Notes under the pieces: generated by a model
Told to the model about the DNA's origin: nothing
The model's database searches: none
Seen by the model: only the letters and a program-made list of their open reading frames with translations
Position numbers and translations under genes: made by a program
Shown here: positions 24,257 to 32,086 of the stretch, piece by piece
How the letters are laid out: every line of letters starts with the position of its first letter
Position numbering within the stretch: the stretch's first letter is position 1
Assembly: GCA_023443925.1 (NCBI GenBank)
Contig: JAEZSL010000372.1
Coordinates: forward strand, 1 to 48,195
From: Bacillota bacterium
GTDB taxonomy: Bacteria > Bacillota_A > Clostridia > Lachnospirales > Lachnospiraceae
Direction: 5' to 3'
Length of the DNA stretch: 48,195 nucleotides

Positions 24257-24604
24257 ATGACAAAACTTCTTCTGAAATATTTATCAATTATCATTACCAT
24301 ATATCTATTATCCATGGCAATTGATTCGGTTTTTATAAGCGACACAACTTCCCTGCTTATTATGGGATTGGTACTATTGATTGTTAATCTGCTGCTTAAA
24401 CCGCTTCTGCTGCTTATCACATTGCCCTTTAGCATTATAACCTTAGGACTATTTACTTTTGTAGTGAATGCCTGGACCATTATGCTGTCCGACCGTTTCG
24501 TATCCGGAATCAACATGGGCGGATTTTTAAATTCCCTCCTCGCTGCCTTTATAATCTCTGTCCTGCACCATTTTCTGCTGGATATGAAAAAAGCCTCTAA
24601 GTAA
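24257..24604 (+). CDS. yvlD: YvlD-like membrane protein (phage holin family IV superfamily)
   Basis: A 115-aa membrane protein with four helices: YLSIIITIYLLSMAIDSVFI, LIMGLVLLIVNLLLKPLLLL, ITLGLFTFVVNAWTIML, and FLNSLLAAFIISVLHHFLL. The loop NLLLKPLLLLITLPFSIITL is typical for B. subtilis YvlD and relatives (sometimes called phage holin family). It is the last gene of the DUF2089-YvlB-like operon, 17 bp after the previous stop. A role in envelope maintenance is inferred from that association. It converges on the TIM-barrel gene, 18 bp apart. Confidence 0.85.
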   Translation: MTKLLLKYLSIIITIYLLSMAIDSVFISDTTSLLIMGLVLLIVNLLLKPLLLLITLPFSIITLGLFTFVVNAWTIMLSDRFVSGINMGGFLNSLLAAFIISVLHHFLLDMKKASK

Positions 24605-24622
24605 CTGGTTATAACTGTACAC

Positions 24623-25441
24623 TTATAACCGATAATAAGTCTCCTTTAACCGCAGCGCATCCTGTTCCAGGAGCGGTCCCTCGGCAATAATACAACCGCC
24701 GGCATTAAAATCTTTTAATGCCTTTAAACAGCTGCTATAATTAAAATCACTTTCCAGCAGGGGCAAATGTCTTACTTCGCCTTTATTACTGTATTGAATC
24801 CCTCCCATGTGGATGTGGAGATCGTCCAGTGCCGCCCTGCCTAGATGGTTTAAGACATACAATAATATCTCGTAAAAATCGTTATAATCCTTTAAGCCTC
24901 CTATCCGCCTTGCGTGAATATGTGCAAAATCAATGCACAGCTTACAAGCTGCTACTTCCTTGCACAGGGAAACCAATTCTTCTATCGTTCCGAATTGTGT
25001 CCCTTTTCCTGTTGTTTCCAGCCTGTAATCAATTCCCTGAACCGGCAGTTTTAGGAGGTTTTGTTTTATTGTTTCATAAGCTTTTTCCTTTGATTCCTTC
25101 ATATAAAACCCCGGATGGAACACCAGACTTCTGCCTCCTACCTTTCGTAATCCTTCGGCGGCTGCCTCAATTCTGCTAAGTGACTGCTCCTGCTTAAGCG
25201 CATCCTCCGCATTCAGATTCGTGTAATGGGAACCATGGGCTGAAAGATAAAAGTCATGTTCTTCTTTTGCACTAAATATAGCAGCTCTATTTTTATCCGT
25301 GACATTAACATTTCTTACAAATAACAACTCCATCGCATCCAAACCAATGGACTTTAAGTAGGGTATGGCGGAAGCATAATCGAATTTTTTACCTCCGAAC
25401 CCCATAGGTAATCCTGATATTCCAAAAAGTAAACGCTCCAT
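24623..25441 (-). CDS. Endonuclease IV-like TIM-barrel protein
   Basis: A 272-aa xylose isomerase-like TIM-barrel protein of the AP endonuclease 2/endonuclease IV superfamily. Metal-binding positions typical of Nfo are visible: HGSHYTNLN, VFHPGFYM, YRLETTGKGTQFGT (Glu), CIDFAHIHARRIGG (Asp and His pair), LHIHMGG and GCIIAEGPLL (Glu). This fits base-excision repair of abasic sites, but sugar isomerases share the fold. Start has AGGAGG 3-4 nt upstream of the ATG. It is monocistronic. Confidence 0.8.
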   Translation of the reverse strand: MERLLFGISGLPMGFGGKKFDYASAIPYLKSIGLDAMELLFVRNVNVTDKNRAAIFSAKEEHDFYLSAHGSHYTNLNAEDALKQEQSLSRIEAAAEGLRKVGGRSLVFHPGFYMKESKEKAYETIKQNLLKLPVQGIDYRLETTGKGTQFGTIEELVSLCKEVAACKLCIDFAHIHARRIGGLKDYNDFYEILLYVLNHLGRAALDDLHIHMGGIQYSNKGEVRHLPLLESDFNYSSCLKALKDFNAGGCIIAEGPLLEQDALRLKETYYRL

Positions 25442-25495
25442 TTTCCTCCTAAATTTACTCTTATTGTAAATTTTTCACAATTCTTCCACAAAATA

Positions 25496-25524
25496 TTGAT
25501 TATTCTCCTAAAATATGCTATATT
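25496..25524 (+). promoter_or_regulatory. Sigma-A promoter of the agr-like operon
   Basis: TTGATT (25496-25501), 17 bp, TATATT (25519-25524). The 12-bp palindrome TGTAATATTACA (25551-25562) lies just downstream, between the likely transcription start and the ribosome binding site, and is a candidate operator. Confidence 0.65.
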
Positions 25525-25584
25525 TTAATCTGTAGTTCTTTTTATGATCATGTAATATTACACATTTAACCAAGAGGTGGCTTA

Positions 25585-26169
25585 ATGATACTTTTTCTTC
25601 TGTTTGCCTTACTATTGGCAAAGCTAAAAGGTTATAAAATAAAACCGTTACTCACGGCTTATGCGCTGTACCCCTACGCTGCCGTAGAGCTGTTCTATGT
25701 GCTTTTACAGGGAAGTATATTTATGCATAATTACAGTTTTATACGTTATACCTCTCTCATTAACAGCTTGTACATGTATACGCTTATAATTCCTGTCATG
25801 GTTTACAAATTATATAAACCTGGAATTATCGGCTCTGCCTTCATGATAGCAGGTACTCTTTTAAACCGTTTGGCAATGAGCAGCAACGGCGGAAAAATGC
25901 CGGTATATGCAACTCTGTCAAAACTTACGGGTTATTATGATCCTGTTGCCATCCAGTCTGTGGATAACATCCATGTGGCCGGAGACGCATCGGTAAAATT
26001 TAAATTTCTGACGGACTATATTGATACGGGAATCAGTATCTTAAGTATTGGCGATGTACTAATCCACTCTTTTGTCTTTATCGTAGTTTATTATTCCATA
26101 AAAGAAATTAACCGTAAAGGGCTTACCAATATTACAACAGAAAAGGACATTACTTATGAAACCCCTTGA
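25585..26169 (+). CDS. DUF5317 membrane protein
   Basis: A 194-aa integral membrane protein of the DUF5317 type. Helices lie near residues 1-10, 22-40, 50-72, 80-97 and 160-180. Conserved features are GTLLNRLAMSSNGGKMPVY, then NIHVAGDASVKFKFLTDYID and ISILSIGDVLIHSFVFIVVY. Function is unknown. It is the first gene of the agr-like operon (promoter at 25496) and overlaps the next gene by 14 bp, so it is translationally coupled to the sensor-like protein. DUF5317 proteins often sit near signalling genes, though I know of no proven role. Confidence 0.8.
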   Translation: MILFLLFALLLAKLKGYKIKPLLTAYALYPYAAVELFYVLLQGSIFMHNYSFIRYTSLINSLYMYTLIIPVMVYKLYKPGIIGSAFMIAGTLLNRLAMSSNGGKMPVYATLSKLTGYYDPVAIQSVDNIHVAGDASVKFKFLTDYIDTGISILSIGDVLIHSFVFIVVYYSIKEINRKGLTNITTEKDITYETP

Positions 26170-26668
26170 GATTATTATTTTTGAATTTGTATTAGGCTAC
26201 GTTTTACAGGGTTTTGCTATTGTGCTGGGTATCTTTGTACTTAACCGGCAGAAAATAACTTTAAAAAAATATTTTATTGCAAGTGTGCTCGTTATTATTA
26301 TTTCTTATTCTGTCCGCTTACTGCCCATCAGTTTTGGTGTACATACAATATTAAATGTACTGCTTTTATTTCTCATCTGTGTTATTGTACTGAAGATGCC
26401 GGCCTACACAACGGTACGCTCTGCTTTACTAATAACCATGATACTATTGATCTGTGAAATGGCAGATGTTGCGGTTATGGTTGCCATACTCGGAAAAACA
26501 AAATTTGAATACATGATGACAGATTCCGTAGAGAAAGCCCTTATCGGATTTCCCGGTGCCGTATTCTTCTCGCTTCTGGTAACATCTGCTTACTTTATGA
26601 TGAACCGTCAATATCTTCGGAAACTAAAAAAGGAAAAGGGTGAACCAAGTGGAAGCATTCGCGAATAA
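26156..26668 (+). CDS. AgrC-type sensor domain without kinase
   Basis: A 170-aa protein with about five or six membrane helices: VLGYVLQGFAIVLGIFVLN, FIASVLVIIISYSVRLLPIS, TILNVLLLFLICVIVLKM, ALLITMILLICEMADVAVMV and ALIGFPGAVFFSLLVTSAYF. The order and the motif YSVRLLPISFGVHTILNVLL match the peptide-sensing N-terminal part of AgrC-like/GHKL histidine kinases. The protein stops right after the last helix with a basic tail (NRQYLRKLKKEKGEPSGSIR), where the kinase linker would begin. It overlaps agrB by 20 bp. It could be a receptor decoy, a partner for a separate kinase, or an AgrB accessory. Resemblance is by eye. Confidence 0.7.
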   Translation: MKPLEIIIFEFVLGYVLQGFAIVLGIFVLNRQKITLKKYFIASVLVIIISYSVRLLPISFGVHTILNVLLLFLICVIVLKMPAYTTVRSALLITMILLICEMADVAVMVAILGKTKFEYMMTDSVEKALIGFPGAVFFSLLVTSAYFMMNRQYLRKLKKEKGEPSGSIRE

Positions 26669-27293
26669 CATAGCCGGTAAAATAGCCGGGCAAATGAATT
26701 TTGACAATGATAAAAAGGCGGTCATAGCCTATGGGTTAACTGCAATTATCCAAATGATAACTATCTTTTTCATCATATCCGTCATTGGTCTGCTATGCGG
26801 TTTCTGGTATGAAGGTATTCTTATATTTACCGGAGTCGGAATTATCAGAAAATCAACGGGAGGTGCACACTCAAGAACCATGCTGGGCTGTATTATAATC
26901 AGTGTTTTATCTGTTACGGTTTTATCCTGGCTGTCAAGATACCCGCTTGGTTCTGAAGTTAATCTGTATATTAACTTATTGGCATCCTGCCTGGTTTATA
27001 TTGTATGTTTTATTGTTTTTTACATACGAGTTCCGGTAGATACACCAAACAAACCAATTGTCAGCGCTAATAAAATCAAGCGCCTCAGAAAACAAAGTTT
27101 TATCATTTTAACGGTATTTTTTATACTATCAATCACCGCAGTTTTACTCTCAGACTGGAATACACGGTTCCTAAGCATCGGGTCCTCCATAAGGCTTACC
27201 ATGCTTTGGCAGATGTTTACGCTTACAAAAACCGGTGCATTTCTCTTTGGTAAAATCGATGCAAAAATCAAAGTGCCAGTAACCCGAACGTAA
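26649..27293 (+). CDS. agrB: AgrB family peptide-processing membrane protease
   Basis: A 214-aa AgrB protease, which cuts the C-terminal tail of AgrD and forms the thiolactone ring. The catalytic pair is seen in KSTGGAHSRTMLGC: His74 and Cys81, with the same 6-residue spacing as His77/Cys84 of S. aureus AgrB. About five or six membrane helices follow. The GTG at 26649 is chosen since AAAAGGGTG lies 6 nt upstream; the GTG at 26640 overlaps that site. It is preceded by the sensor-like gene (20-bp overlap) and followed 110 bp later by agrD. Confidence 0.92.
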   Translation: MEAFANNIAGKIAGQMNFDNDKKAVIAYGLTAIIQMITIFFIISVIGLLCGFWYEGILIFTGVGIIRKSTGGAHSRTMLGCIIISVLSVTVLSWLSRYPLGSEVNLYINLLASCLVYIVCFIVFYIRVPVDTPNKPIVSANKIKRLRKQSFIILTVFFILSITAVLLSDWNTRFLSIGSSIRLTMLWQMFTLTKTGAFLFGKIDAKIKVPVTRT

Positions 27294-27403
27294 TTTTTTA
27301 TTACGGACTTCTTGTTCGGAATATAATTTTACACTTTGAAACTTACATATGTATATTGAAATTTTCTTCAATATAATTACAAAGAAAGGAGGACAAGTCC
27401 TAT

Positions 27404-27529
27404 ATGAAAAAGAAAATGTTTGCTTTAGCTGCTGCAATTGCTACTGTTTTCGCAACTACAATTGCTACTTCTGCCTGCTTCTGGTATTTTTATCAGCCGG
27501 AAGAACCCGATTGCTTAAAAGATCGTTAG
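27404..27529 (+). CDS. agrD: AgrD-like cyclic lactone autoinducer precursor
   Basis: A 41-aa precursor peptide. The basic N-terminus MKKKMFALAA starts an amphipathic/hydrophobic leader that ends ATTIATSA. The core is Cys25-Phe-Trp-Tyr-Phe and then comes the acidic recognition tail YQPEEPDCLKDR, with the QPEEP typical of clostridial AgrD proteins. AAAGGAGG lies 11 nt upstream of the ATG. The likely product is a five-residue thiolactone ring from Cys25 to Phe29, resembling the C. perfringens peptide core (TSACLWFT against TSACFWYF). It is the last gene of the agr-like operon, followed by a perfect hairpin. Confidence 0.9.
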   Translation: MKKKMFALAAAIATVFATTIATSACFWYFYQPEEPDCLKDR

Positions 27530-27583
27530 TCAGCTTTTAATCGGATGCTTCACAGTATCAGTACTTACTGACATGCGTTAAAA

Positions 27584-27619
27584 ATATGGTGTTGTATTAT
27601 CTGTAATACAACACCATAT
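27584..27619. terminator. Perfect 16-bp hairpin after agrD
   Basis: ATATGGTGTTGTATTA (27584-27599) pairs without mismatch with TAATACAACACCATAT (27604-27619) around TCTG. There is only a short pyrimidine run after it. It may terminate the agr transcript or stabilise its 3' end, and it lies 80 bp before the c-di-GMP gene. Confidence 0.7.
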
Positions 27620-27699
27620 TCTTCCGCTGTAAGGTGATGCAATCCGTGATGTTTTAAACATCCAAACACGAACTATATTAAACAAAGAAGGTGAAGTAC

Positions 27700-29376
27700 T
27701 TGGGAAAAAGCATCCCAAATTTGAATAGCACAAAAAAAGGGCAGATCAGAACTATGTTTTTTACATTGAAAATGCTTGCTCTTTTCTTTTCCGCCATTCC
27801 CTTGTTTCAATACTTTTCCAACAAGTTTAACATAAATTTCAATAATAACAACTACAGTGTTTACGCAATCGGAATTACCCTGATCGTTATCTGCACTCTT
27901 ATGTTTTTTTTGATGTTTATTTTTAACCGGAATGAAAACAACCGTCTCTTGCAGATACTGGAAATGTCCATCTTTATCATCGTTTTCATCATAGCAATAT
28001 ACGTCAGCGGAGCAAATGAAAGTTATAATAAGTTTATTTTTCTGTTTATCATTATTTCTTATACCATTGAATATGGCATGAATACCGGACTTACCATAGC
28101 ATCTGTCTCTACAGGTGTGATTATTTTAATGGACCTTGTTTTTGATAATAAAAGCAGCCTAAACAGGTATTTTGAGAATGACCTGGCTTTGTTTGTCATG
28201 TTTTATCTGGCAGCCTGGACCCTGGGATTCTATGTACGGCTCGAGAAATCACATATTAAAGATTTAACGGAATACGCCAACCTCGACGGTTTGACCGGTG
28301 CTTATAACCATAGATATTTTTATGAACTGATCGGCAGTATTTATGATGAAAGTAAGAAAAAGAATAATCCTTTGTCCCTCCTGATGGTGGACATCGATTA
28401 TTTTAAAAAATATAATGATATGTTCGGCCATGCTAAAGGTGATGAACTCTTAAAAGAATTAACCGCTATCCTTAAAACTCCCCTAAGAGCAACAGATATT
28501 TTGTGCCGTTACGGTGGGGATGAATTCTGTGTGATTCTGCCTGATACGGATAAGGAACTCGCCGCATCCATCGCCAATTCCTTAAGGGAATCGATCTACA
28601 ATTTTGACTGCCCGGGCCAGGAATATCTGCCTCACGGCAAGATGACCATCTCCGTTGGAGTTTCTACATTAAATAAAGATTCGGAGAATTTTAATACCCT
28701 CATAGAAGATGCGGATATGGCTCTATACCGGGCTAAGTTTTTACGACGTAATAAAGTTGAAGTCTACTCCTCGGTTTTTGACCAGGTCTTGGAAATCGAC
28801 AGCGGAAATTCGGATCTGCTGGAAAACATGAAATCTTTAAAAACGCTTATCACCGTTATTAATTCCAGAGATACTTATACCTATAAGCATGTGGAACGGG
28901 TTTTTAATTTTTGCAATATCATGGCTAATTATTTGAAACTTTCTGCAGGTGATAAAAAACTTTTGCTATACGGTGCATACCTTCACGATCTTGGCAAAAT
29001 TAACATATCCAAAGAACTTTTGGTGGCTGATAACAAGCTGACGAAAGAACAGTGGGAGGAATTAAAAAAACATCCTCAGGACAGTGCCGATATTATTAAA
29101 CAGATTGACGGCTTTGAAGAGGTGGTTCCCATTGTCTTGCAGCACCATGAAAAATATGATGGCAGCGGCTATCCTCAGGGATTACATGGTGAGCAAATAA
29201 GTTATTTGGCACGTATCCTAACCGTGGTGGACAGCTTTGATGCTATGACAAATCAAAGGACATACCAGAAAGTAAAAACCTTTGAGGAAGCTTTTAAGGA
29301 AATCGAACGCTGTAAAGGAACTCATTTTGATCCGGTACTCTCAGACCAATTCATAGAAGCGGTTAAGTCTTTATAA
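27700..29376 (+). CDS. Membrane-bound GGDEF-HD-GYP c-di-GMP enzyme
   Basis: A 558-aa protein with six membrane helices (residues about 20-180), a GGDEF domain and an HD-GYP domain. The GGDEF site is RYGGDEF (272-276), with an inhibitory I-site RATD exactly 5 residues before it; DGLTGAYNHRYF starts the domain. The HD-GYP part has LHDLGKI (HD at 429-430), QHHEKYDGSGYP (GYP at 490-492) and a full metal-site set. Both the synthase (diguanylate cyclase) and the phosphodiesterase look intact, so it could raise or lower c-di-GMP. I use TTG 27700, which has AAGGTGA 6 nt upstream; GTG 27691 overlaps that site. It follows agrD by 170 bp. Confidence 0.92.
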   Translation: MGKSIPNLNSTKKGQIRTMFFTLKMLALFFSAIPLFQYFSNKFNINFNNNNYSVYAIGITLIVICTLMFFLMFIFNRNENNRLLQILEMSIFIIVFIIAIYVSGANESYNKFIFLFIIISYTIEYGMNTGLTIASVSTGVIILMDLVFDNKSSLNRYFENDLALFVMFYLAAWTLGFYVRLEKSHIKDLTEYANLDGLTGAYNHRYFYELIGSIYDESKKKNNPLSLLMVDIDYFKKYNDMFGHAKGDELLKELTAILKTPLRATDILCRYGGDEFCVILPDTDKELAASIANSLRESIYNFDCPGQEYLPHGKMTISVGVSTLNKDSENFNTLIEDADMALYRAKFLRRNKVEVYSSVFDQVLEIDSGNSDLLENMKSLKTLITVINSRDTYTYKHVERVFNFCNIMANYLKLSAGDKKLLLYGAYLHDLGKINISKELLVADNKLTKEQWEELKKHPQDSADIIKQIDGFEEVVPIVLQHHEKYDGSGYPQGLHGEQISYLARILTVVDSFDAMTNQRTYQKVKTFEEAFKEIERCKGTHFDPVLSDQFIEAVKSL

Positions 29377-29405
29377 AAAGACGAATTAACAGCCAAAGAT
29401 ATCAT

Positions 29406-29480
29406 AAAAGGGGTAAGGATACCTGATAACCCGCTTAGGAAAGTTTCGTTACTAGGGCAGTATCCTGTAACCCCCTTTTT
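29406..29480. terminator. Long structured terminator between convergent genes
   Basis: AAAAGGGG (29406-29413) pairs with CCCCCTTTTT (29471-29480); AGGATAC (29416-29422) pairs with GTATCCT (29460-29466). Inner CCC/GGG and GAAA/TTTC pairing is possible. It lies between the c-di-GMP gene and the aminotransferase on the other strand and has T-runs both ways. Confidence 0.7.
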
Positions 29481-29569
29481 GTTTGTATGTATAATTTCTG
29501 TTTTTACGTAATTATAAGTAACTATCCACTAAATACTATCCGAAAGTCACTATTCTCAAGATACCATCC

Positions 29570-30685
29570 TTAAGATACTATCTTCAGATACTCTTCCAGT
29601 CTTGCCAGGGCTTCACTAAAATTTCTGCGTCCATAACCCATTCTGAAGTAATTCCCCTTTACCTCATATACATCCCCTGGAAGTAAAAGAACTCCCTTTT
29701 TATGAATCAAATCTGTGCAAAAATCACGAACCGTACCGTCTGTTATAAGTTTGTGAAAGGCAATTGGCCCGGCAGCCGGTCTGTTATTAATGAATAAATG
29801 GGAATACTTTTTGAAAAACACTTCTGCTAAATTCAGGTTTTCTTTTATAATTGATCGATTTCTGTCAAGTATTTCTTCTTTGTGTTCCAGCGCTACCACC
29901 GACAGAAATTCACTTGGAGCGCTGCTGCAGATGGTGGTATAATACTTATATTTTAACATCTTTTCATATACATCCTGCCGTTGGGTCGCTATCCAGCCGA
30001 TACGCAGCCCCGGCAGTCCGTACGCTTTTGACATTACACCCAGTGACAATGAATTCTCATAAATGTCACTAAACCAGGAATGTTTTTTACCGTCCCACTC
30101 CAGATCTTTGTATACCTGGTCACAGAATACAAAAATATTATGTTCTCTTGCAATAGAAGTAATATACTCCAATTCATCATCCTGAAAAGTATAACCTGAG
30201 GGATTATGAGGTGTATTAATAACCAGCAGTTTCGTCTCCGGCCTTATTAATTCCTTTAATTCTTCCAGATCCAGCTTCCAGCCGTTCTCCGACTGACGGA
30301 GGGACCAGGGAGAAACCTCACACTTTCGGGAAATCGCCACCTCATAAAGAGATTGATAGGCAGGAGACATATAGATGACATGATCACCGGTCTGCAAAAA
30401 AATCTGCATAAAATTAAAGACAGCTTCTTCCGCACCTGCATGGACCAGAATATTCTCTGCCCCACATTTTTCGTAAAGTCCGGCTATTTTATCCCTGAGC
30501 AAAAGCCCGCCTCTTACTTCAGTGTAGCCCAGCCAGGTTTCCTGAAATTTCTCCTCCGCTCCCGGTTCCAGGGAAAGCAGTTCTTTCACCGTCATGGATT
30601 CGCAGTCGGATTGAGAAAGCAGGTAAGGCGTTGAAAACTCATGTTTTTCATAATAATCTTCTAATTGAAATGTTCTTAAATCCAT
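29570..30685 (-). CDS. Class I/II PLP-dependent aminotransferase
   Basis: A 371-aa fold-type I aminotransferase. Motifs: HAGAEEAVFNFMQIFLQTGD (PLP phosphate and aromatic stacking region), INTPHNPSGYTF (Asn), VFCDQVYKDL (Asp-x-x-Tyr), SLGVMSKAYGLPGLRIGW (Schiff-base Lys), and FRMGYGRRNF (substrate carboxylate Arg). I use ATG 30685 because AAGGAG lies 8 nt upstream. The amino acid substrate cannot be read; relatives include enzymes of amino acid and antibiotic-type amino acid metabolism. It is monocistronic. Confidence 0.88.
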   Translation of the reverse strand: MDLRTFQLEDYYEKHEFSTPYLLSQSDCESMTVKELLSLEPGAEEKFQETWLGYTEVRGGLLLRDKIAGLYEKCGAENILVHAGAEEAVFNFMQIFLQTGDHVIYMSPAYQSLYEVAISRKCEVSPWSLRQSENGWKLDLEELKELIRPETKLLVINTPHNPSGYTFQDDELEYITSIAREHNIFVFCDQVYKDLEWDGKKHSWFSDIYENSLSLGVMSKAYGLPGLRIGWIATQRQDVYEKMLKYKYYTTICSSAPSEFLSVVALEHKEEILDRNRSIIKENLNLAEVFFKKYSHLFINNRPAAGPIAFHKLITDGTVRDFCTDLIHKKGVLLLPGDVYEVKGNYFRMGYGRRNFSEALARLEEYLKIVS

Positions 30686-30777
30686 ATCTTTCACTCCTTT
30701 TCATATCAATCATAACATGTCCTTAACAAATATGAAACAAGAATAGTAATTGGTATGGTTACAATCATCGTAGTAAA

Positions 30778-31743
30778 CTAATCTCCAAACTCCCCGTTTA
30801 TAATTTTAACAGCCGTCTCTTTTGCATTCACACTTTTTGCCTTTGGCTGGTTCAAACGAAGTGCAAAACAGGTTTTATCATTGCCTTTCTCAAAAAAACC
30901 TACAAACCAGGCGTCCGACCAGGAATCATCTTTTTTACCGCTGCCGGTTTTGCCGTATATTTTAATGTTACTCCCCTTGTTCTCTATAAGCATTGTTTCT
31001 TTCACCAGTTCCAGATTTTCTTCACGGAATACCTGGTTCTTAGCAAATATTTTATACATTACTTCCGTCTGCTGCCTTGGTGATATCAACAGGGAAGATT
31101 CCAGCCAGAATCCGTTAATATCCGGTAAAACATTACTTTCTGAATCCTTATTAATCCCGCTGCCGGCCCAGTGGCTGATATCCTGGTTACCATAATCTAA
31201 TTTATCCAGGATATCCGTAACATAAGCTTTACTCACAAGATCAATTACTCTTCTGAAATACCAGACACTGGAATATTTAAAAGCCTGCCGGTAATCCATG
31301 TCCTGATTCCAGTCCTTTATGGGATATAGGGTATTGTTCCACTTCAGGACGGAATCCGACGGATCTATAACACCGCTTTCCAAACCCATAAGGCAGGATA
31401 TGATTTTAAAAGAAGAACAAGGTGATGACTGATAATCGGCCAATTCCTTATTATAAATGTAATAGGAATTCTTATTCCCGTCATAAAATACCGCAGTCCC
31501 TTTCATTTCTCCAAAATAACTGCTGTAATCTACCTCAATATCAGCTGCAAGTTTTCCTGTGGTAATACCGTCAAGGTTCTTAGGTTGGATTTCTGCTTCT
31601 TCTAATTTATTAACTGCTGTCTCAATTTCAATTCCGCTTTTACTATTTTGGGCTGAACGGTTTTCTTTGCCATTACAATCTGTAAGGATTAAAATAACTA
31701 TACTCAACACAATCATTGTTATAAAATTCTTAGAATAAACCAT
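30778..31743 (-). CDS. Class D (OXA/CDD-like) beta-lactamase
   Basis: A 321-aa serine beta-lactamase-like protein. The catalytic motifs of class D are all present: S110-S-F-K113 (nucleophile and carboxylatable Lys), S158-S-V160, YGN at 184-186 and KTG at 265-267. The N-terminus has a membrane segment (FITMIVLSIVILILTDC); LTDC is a weak lipobox, so it may be a lipoprotein, as in gram-positive class D enzymes. Residues 25-70 form a spacer. The promoter region has two BlaI/MecI-like dyads. BlaR-type sensors share the fold, but no protease domain is present here. Activity against specific drugs is not predictable. Confidence 0.87.
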   Translation of the reverse strand: MVYSKNFITMIVLSIVILILTDCNGKENRSAQNSKSGIEIETAVNKLEEAEIQPKNLDGITTGKLAADIEVDYSSYFGEMKGTAVFYDGNKNSYYIYNKELADYQSSPCSSFKIISCLMGLESGVIDPSDSVLKWNNTLYPIKDWNQDMDYRQAFKYSSVWYFRRVIDLVSKAYVTDILDKLDYGNQDISHWAGSGINKDSESNVLPDINGFWLESSLLISPRQQTEVMYKIFAKNQVFREENLELVKETMLIENKGSNIKIYGKTGSGKKDDSWSDAWFVGFFEKGNDKTCFALRLNQPKAKSVNAKETAVKIINGEFGD

Positions 31744-31887
31744 ATATCGTTTTCCTTTCTTTTTTCCCTTCTGCTCCTAAACTGTAATTTGAACTGAATA
31801 GAAGTGAACTGGAATTCCTAACTTACCTTGTTAATAATATTGCTGATAATATCGCTTATAATATTTCTGATAAATAACTATAAATGT

Positions 31888-31907
31888 AATATTACACGTG
31901 TAATATT
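31888..31907. promoter_or_regulatory. BlaI/MecI-like operator 2 (perfect 20-bp palindrome)
   Basis: AATATTACACGTGTAATATT is a perfect palindrome with the TTACA...TGTAA half-sites of BlaI/MecI operators. It lies downstream of the -10 of the beta-lactamase promoter, over the likely transcription start. Confidence 0.7.
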
Positions 31908-31910
31908 TAA

Positions 31911-31939
31911 ATGCTACACTCGTAATACCTAATTGTCAA
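31911..31939 (-). promoter_or_regulatory. Promoter of the beta-lactamase gene with operator 1
   Basis: On the minus strand TTGACA (31934-31939), 17 bp, TAGCAT (31911-31916). The imperfect dyad TATTACGAGTGTAGCA (31912-31927) covers the -10. Its centre is 22 bp (two helix turns) from operator 2. Confidence 0.7.
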
Positions 31940-31940
31940 T

Positions 31941-31979
31941 AAAAAATAGAGAACTACTAAAATTCATTCTCTATTTTTC
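31941..31979. terminator. Bidirectional terminator between bla and ABC-F genes
   Basis: AAAAATAGAGA (31942-31952) pairs with TCTCTATTTTT (31968-31978). It lies about 110 bp past the ABC-F stop and just upstream of the beta-lactamase promoter. Confidence 0.8.
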
Positions 31980-32086
31980 TTTATCATATAGGTACTTTTC
32001 TTCTGCTTTGTTAGAATCTGCTTTGTCAGAAATCTACTTTTTCAGAAATATGCTTTTTTAAAATACTACCATCTTTCCATATAGAT

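Noticed and set aside
25551..25562. TGTAATATTACA at the agr promoter as a BlaI operator
   Set aside because: Half-sites are in the reverse order to a BlaI dyad (TTACA...TGTAA); listed only as a shared 14-mer.
27171..27437. 88-codon minus-strand frame over agrB and agrD
   Set aside because: It is antisense to well-supported agr genes and has no features of its own.
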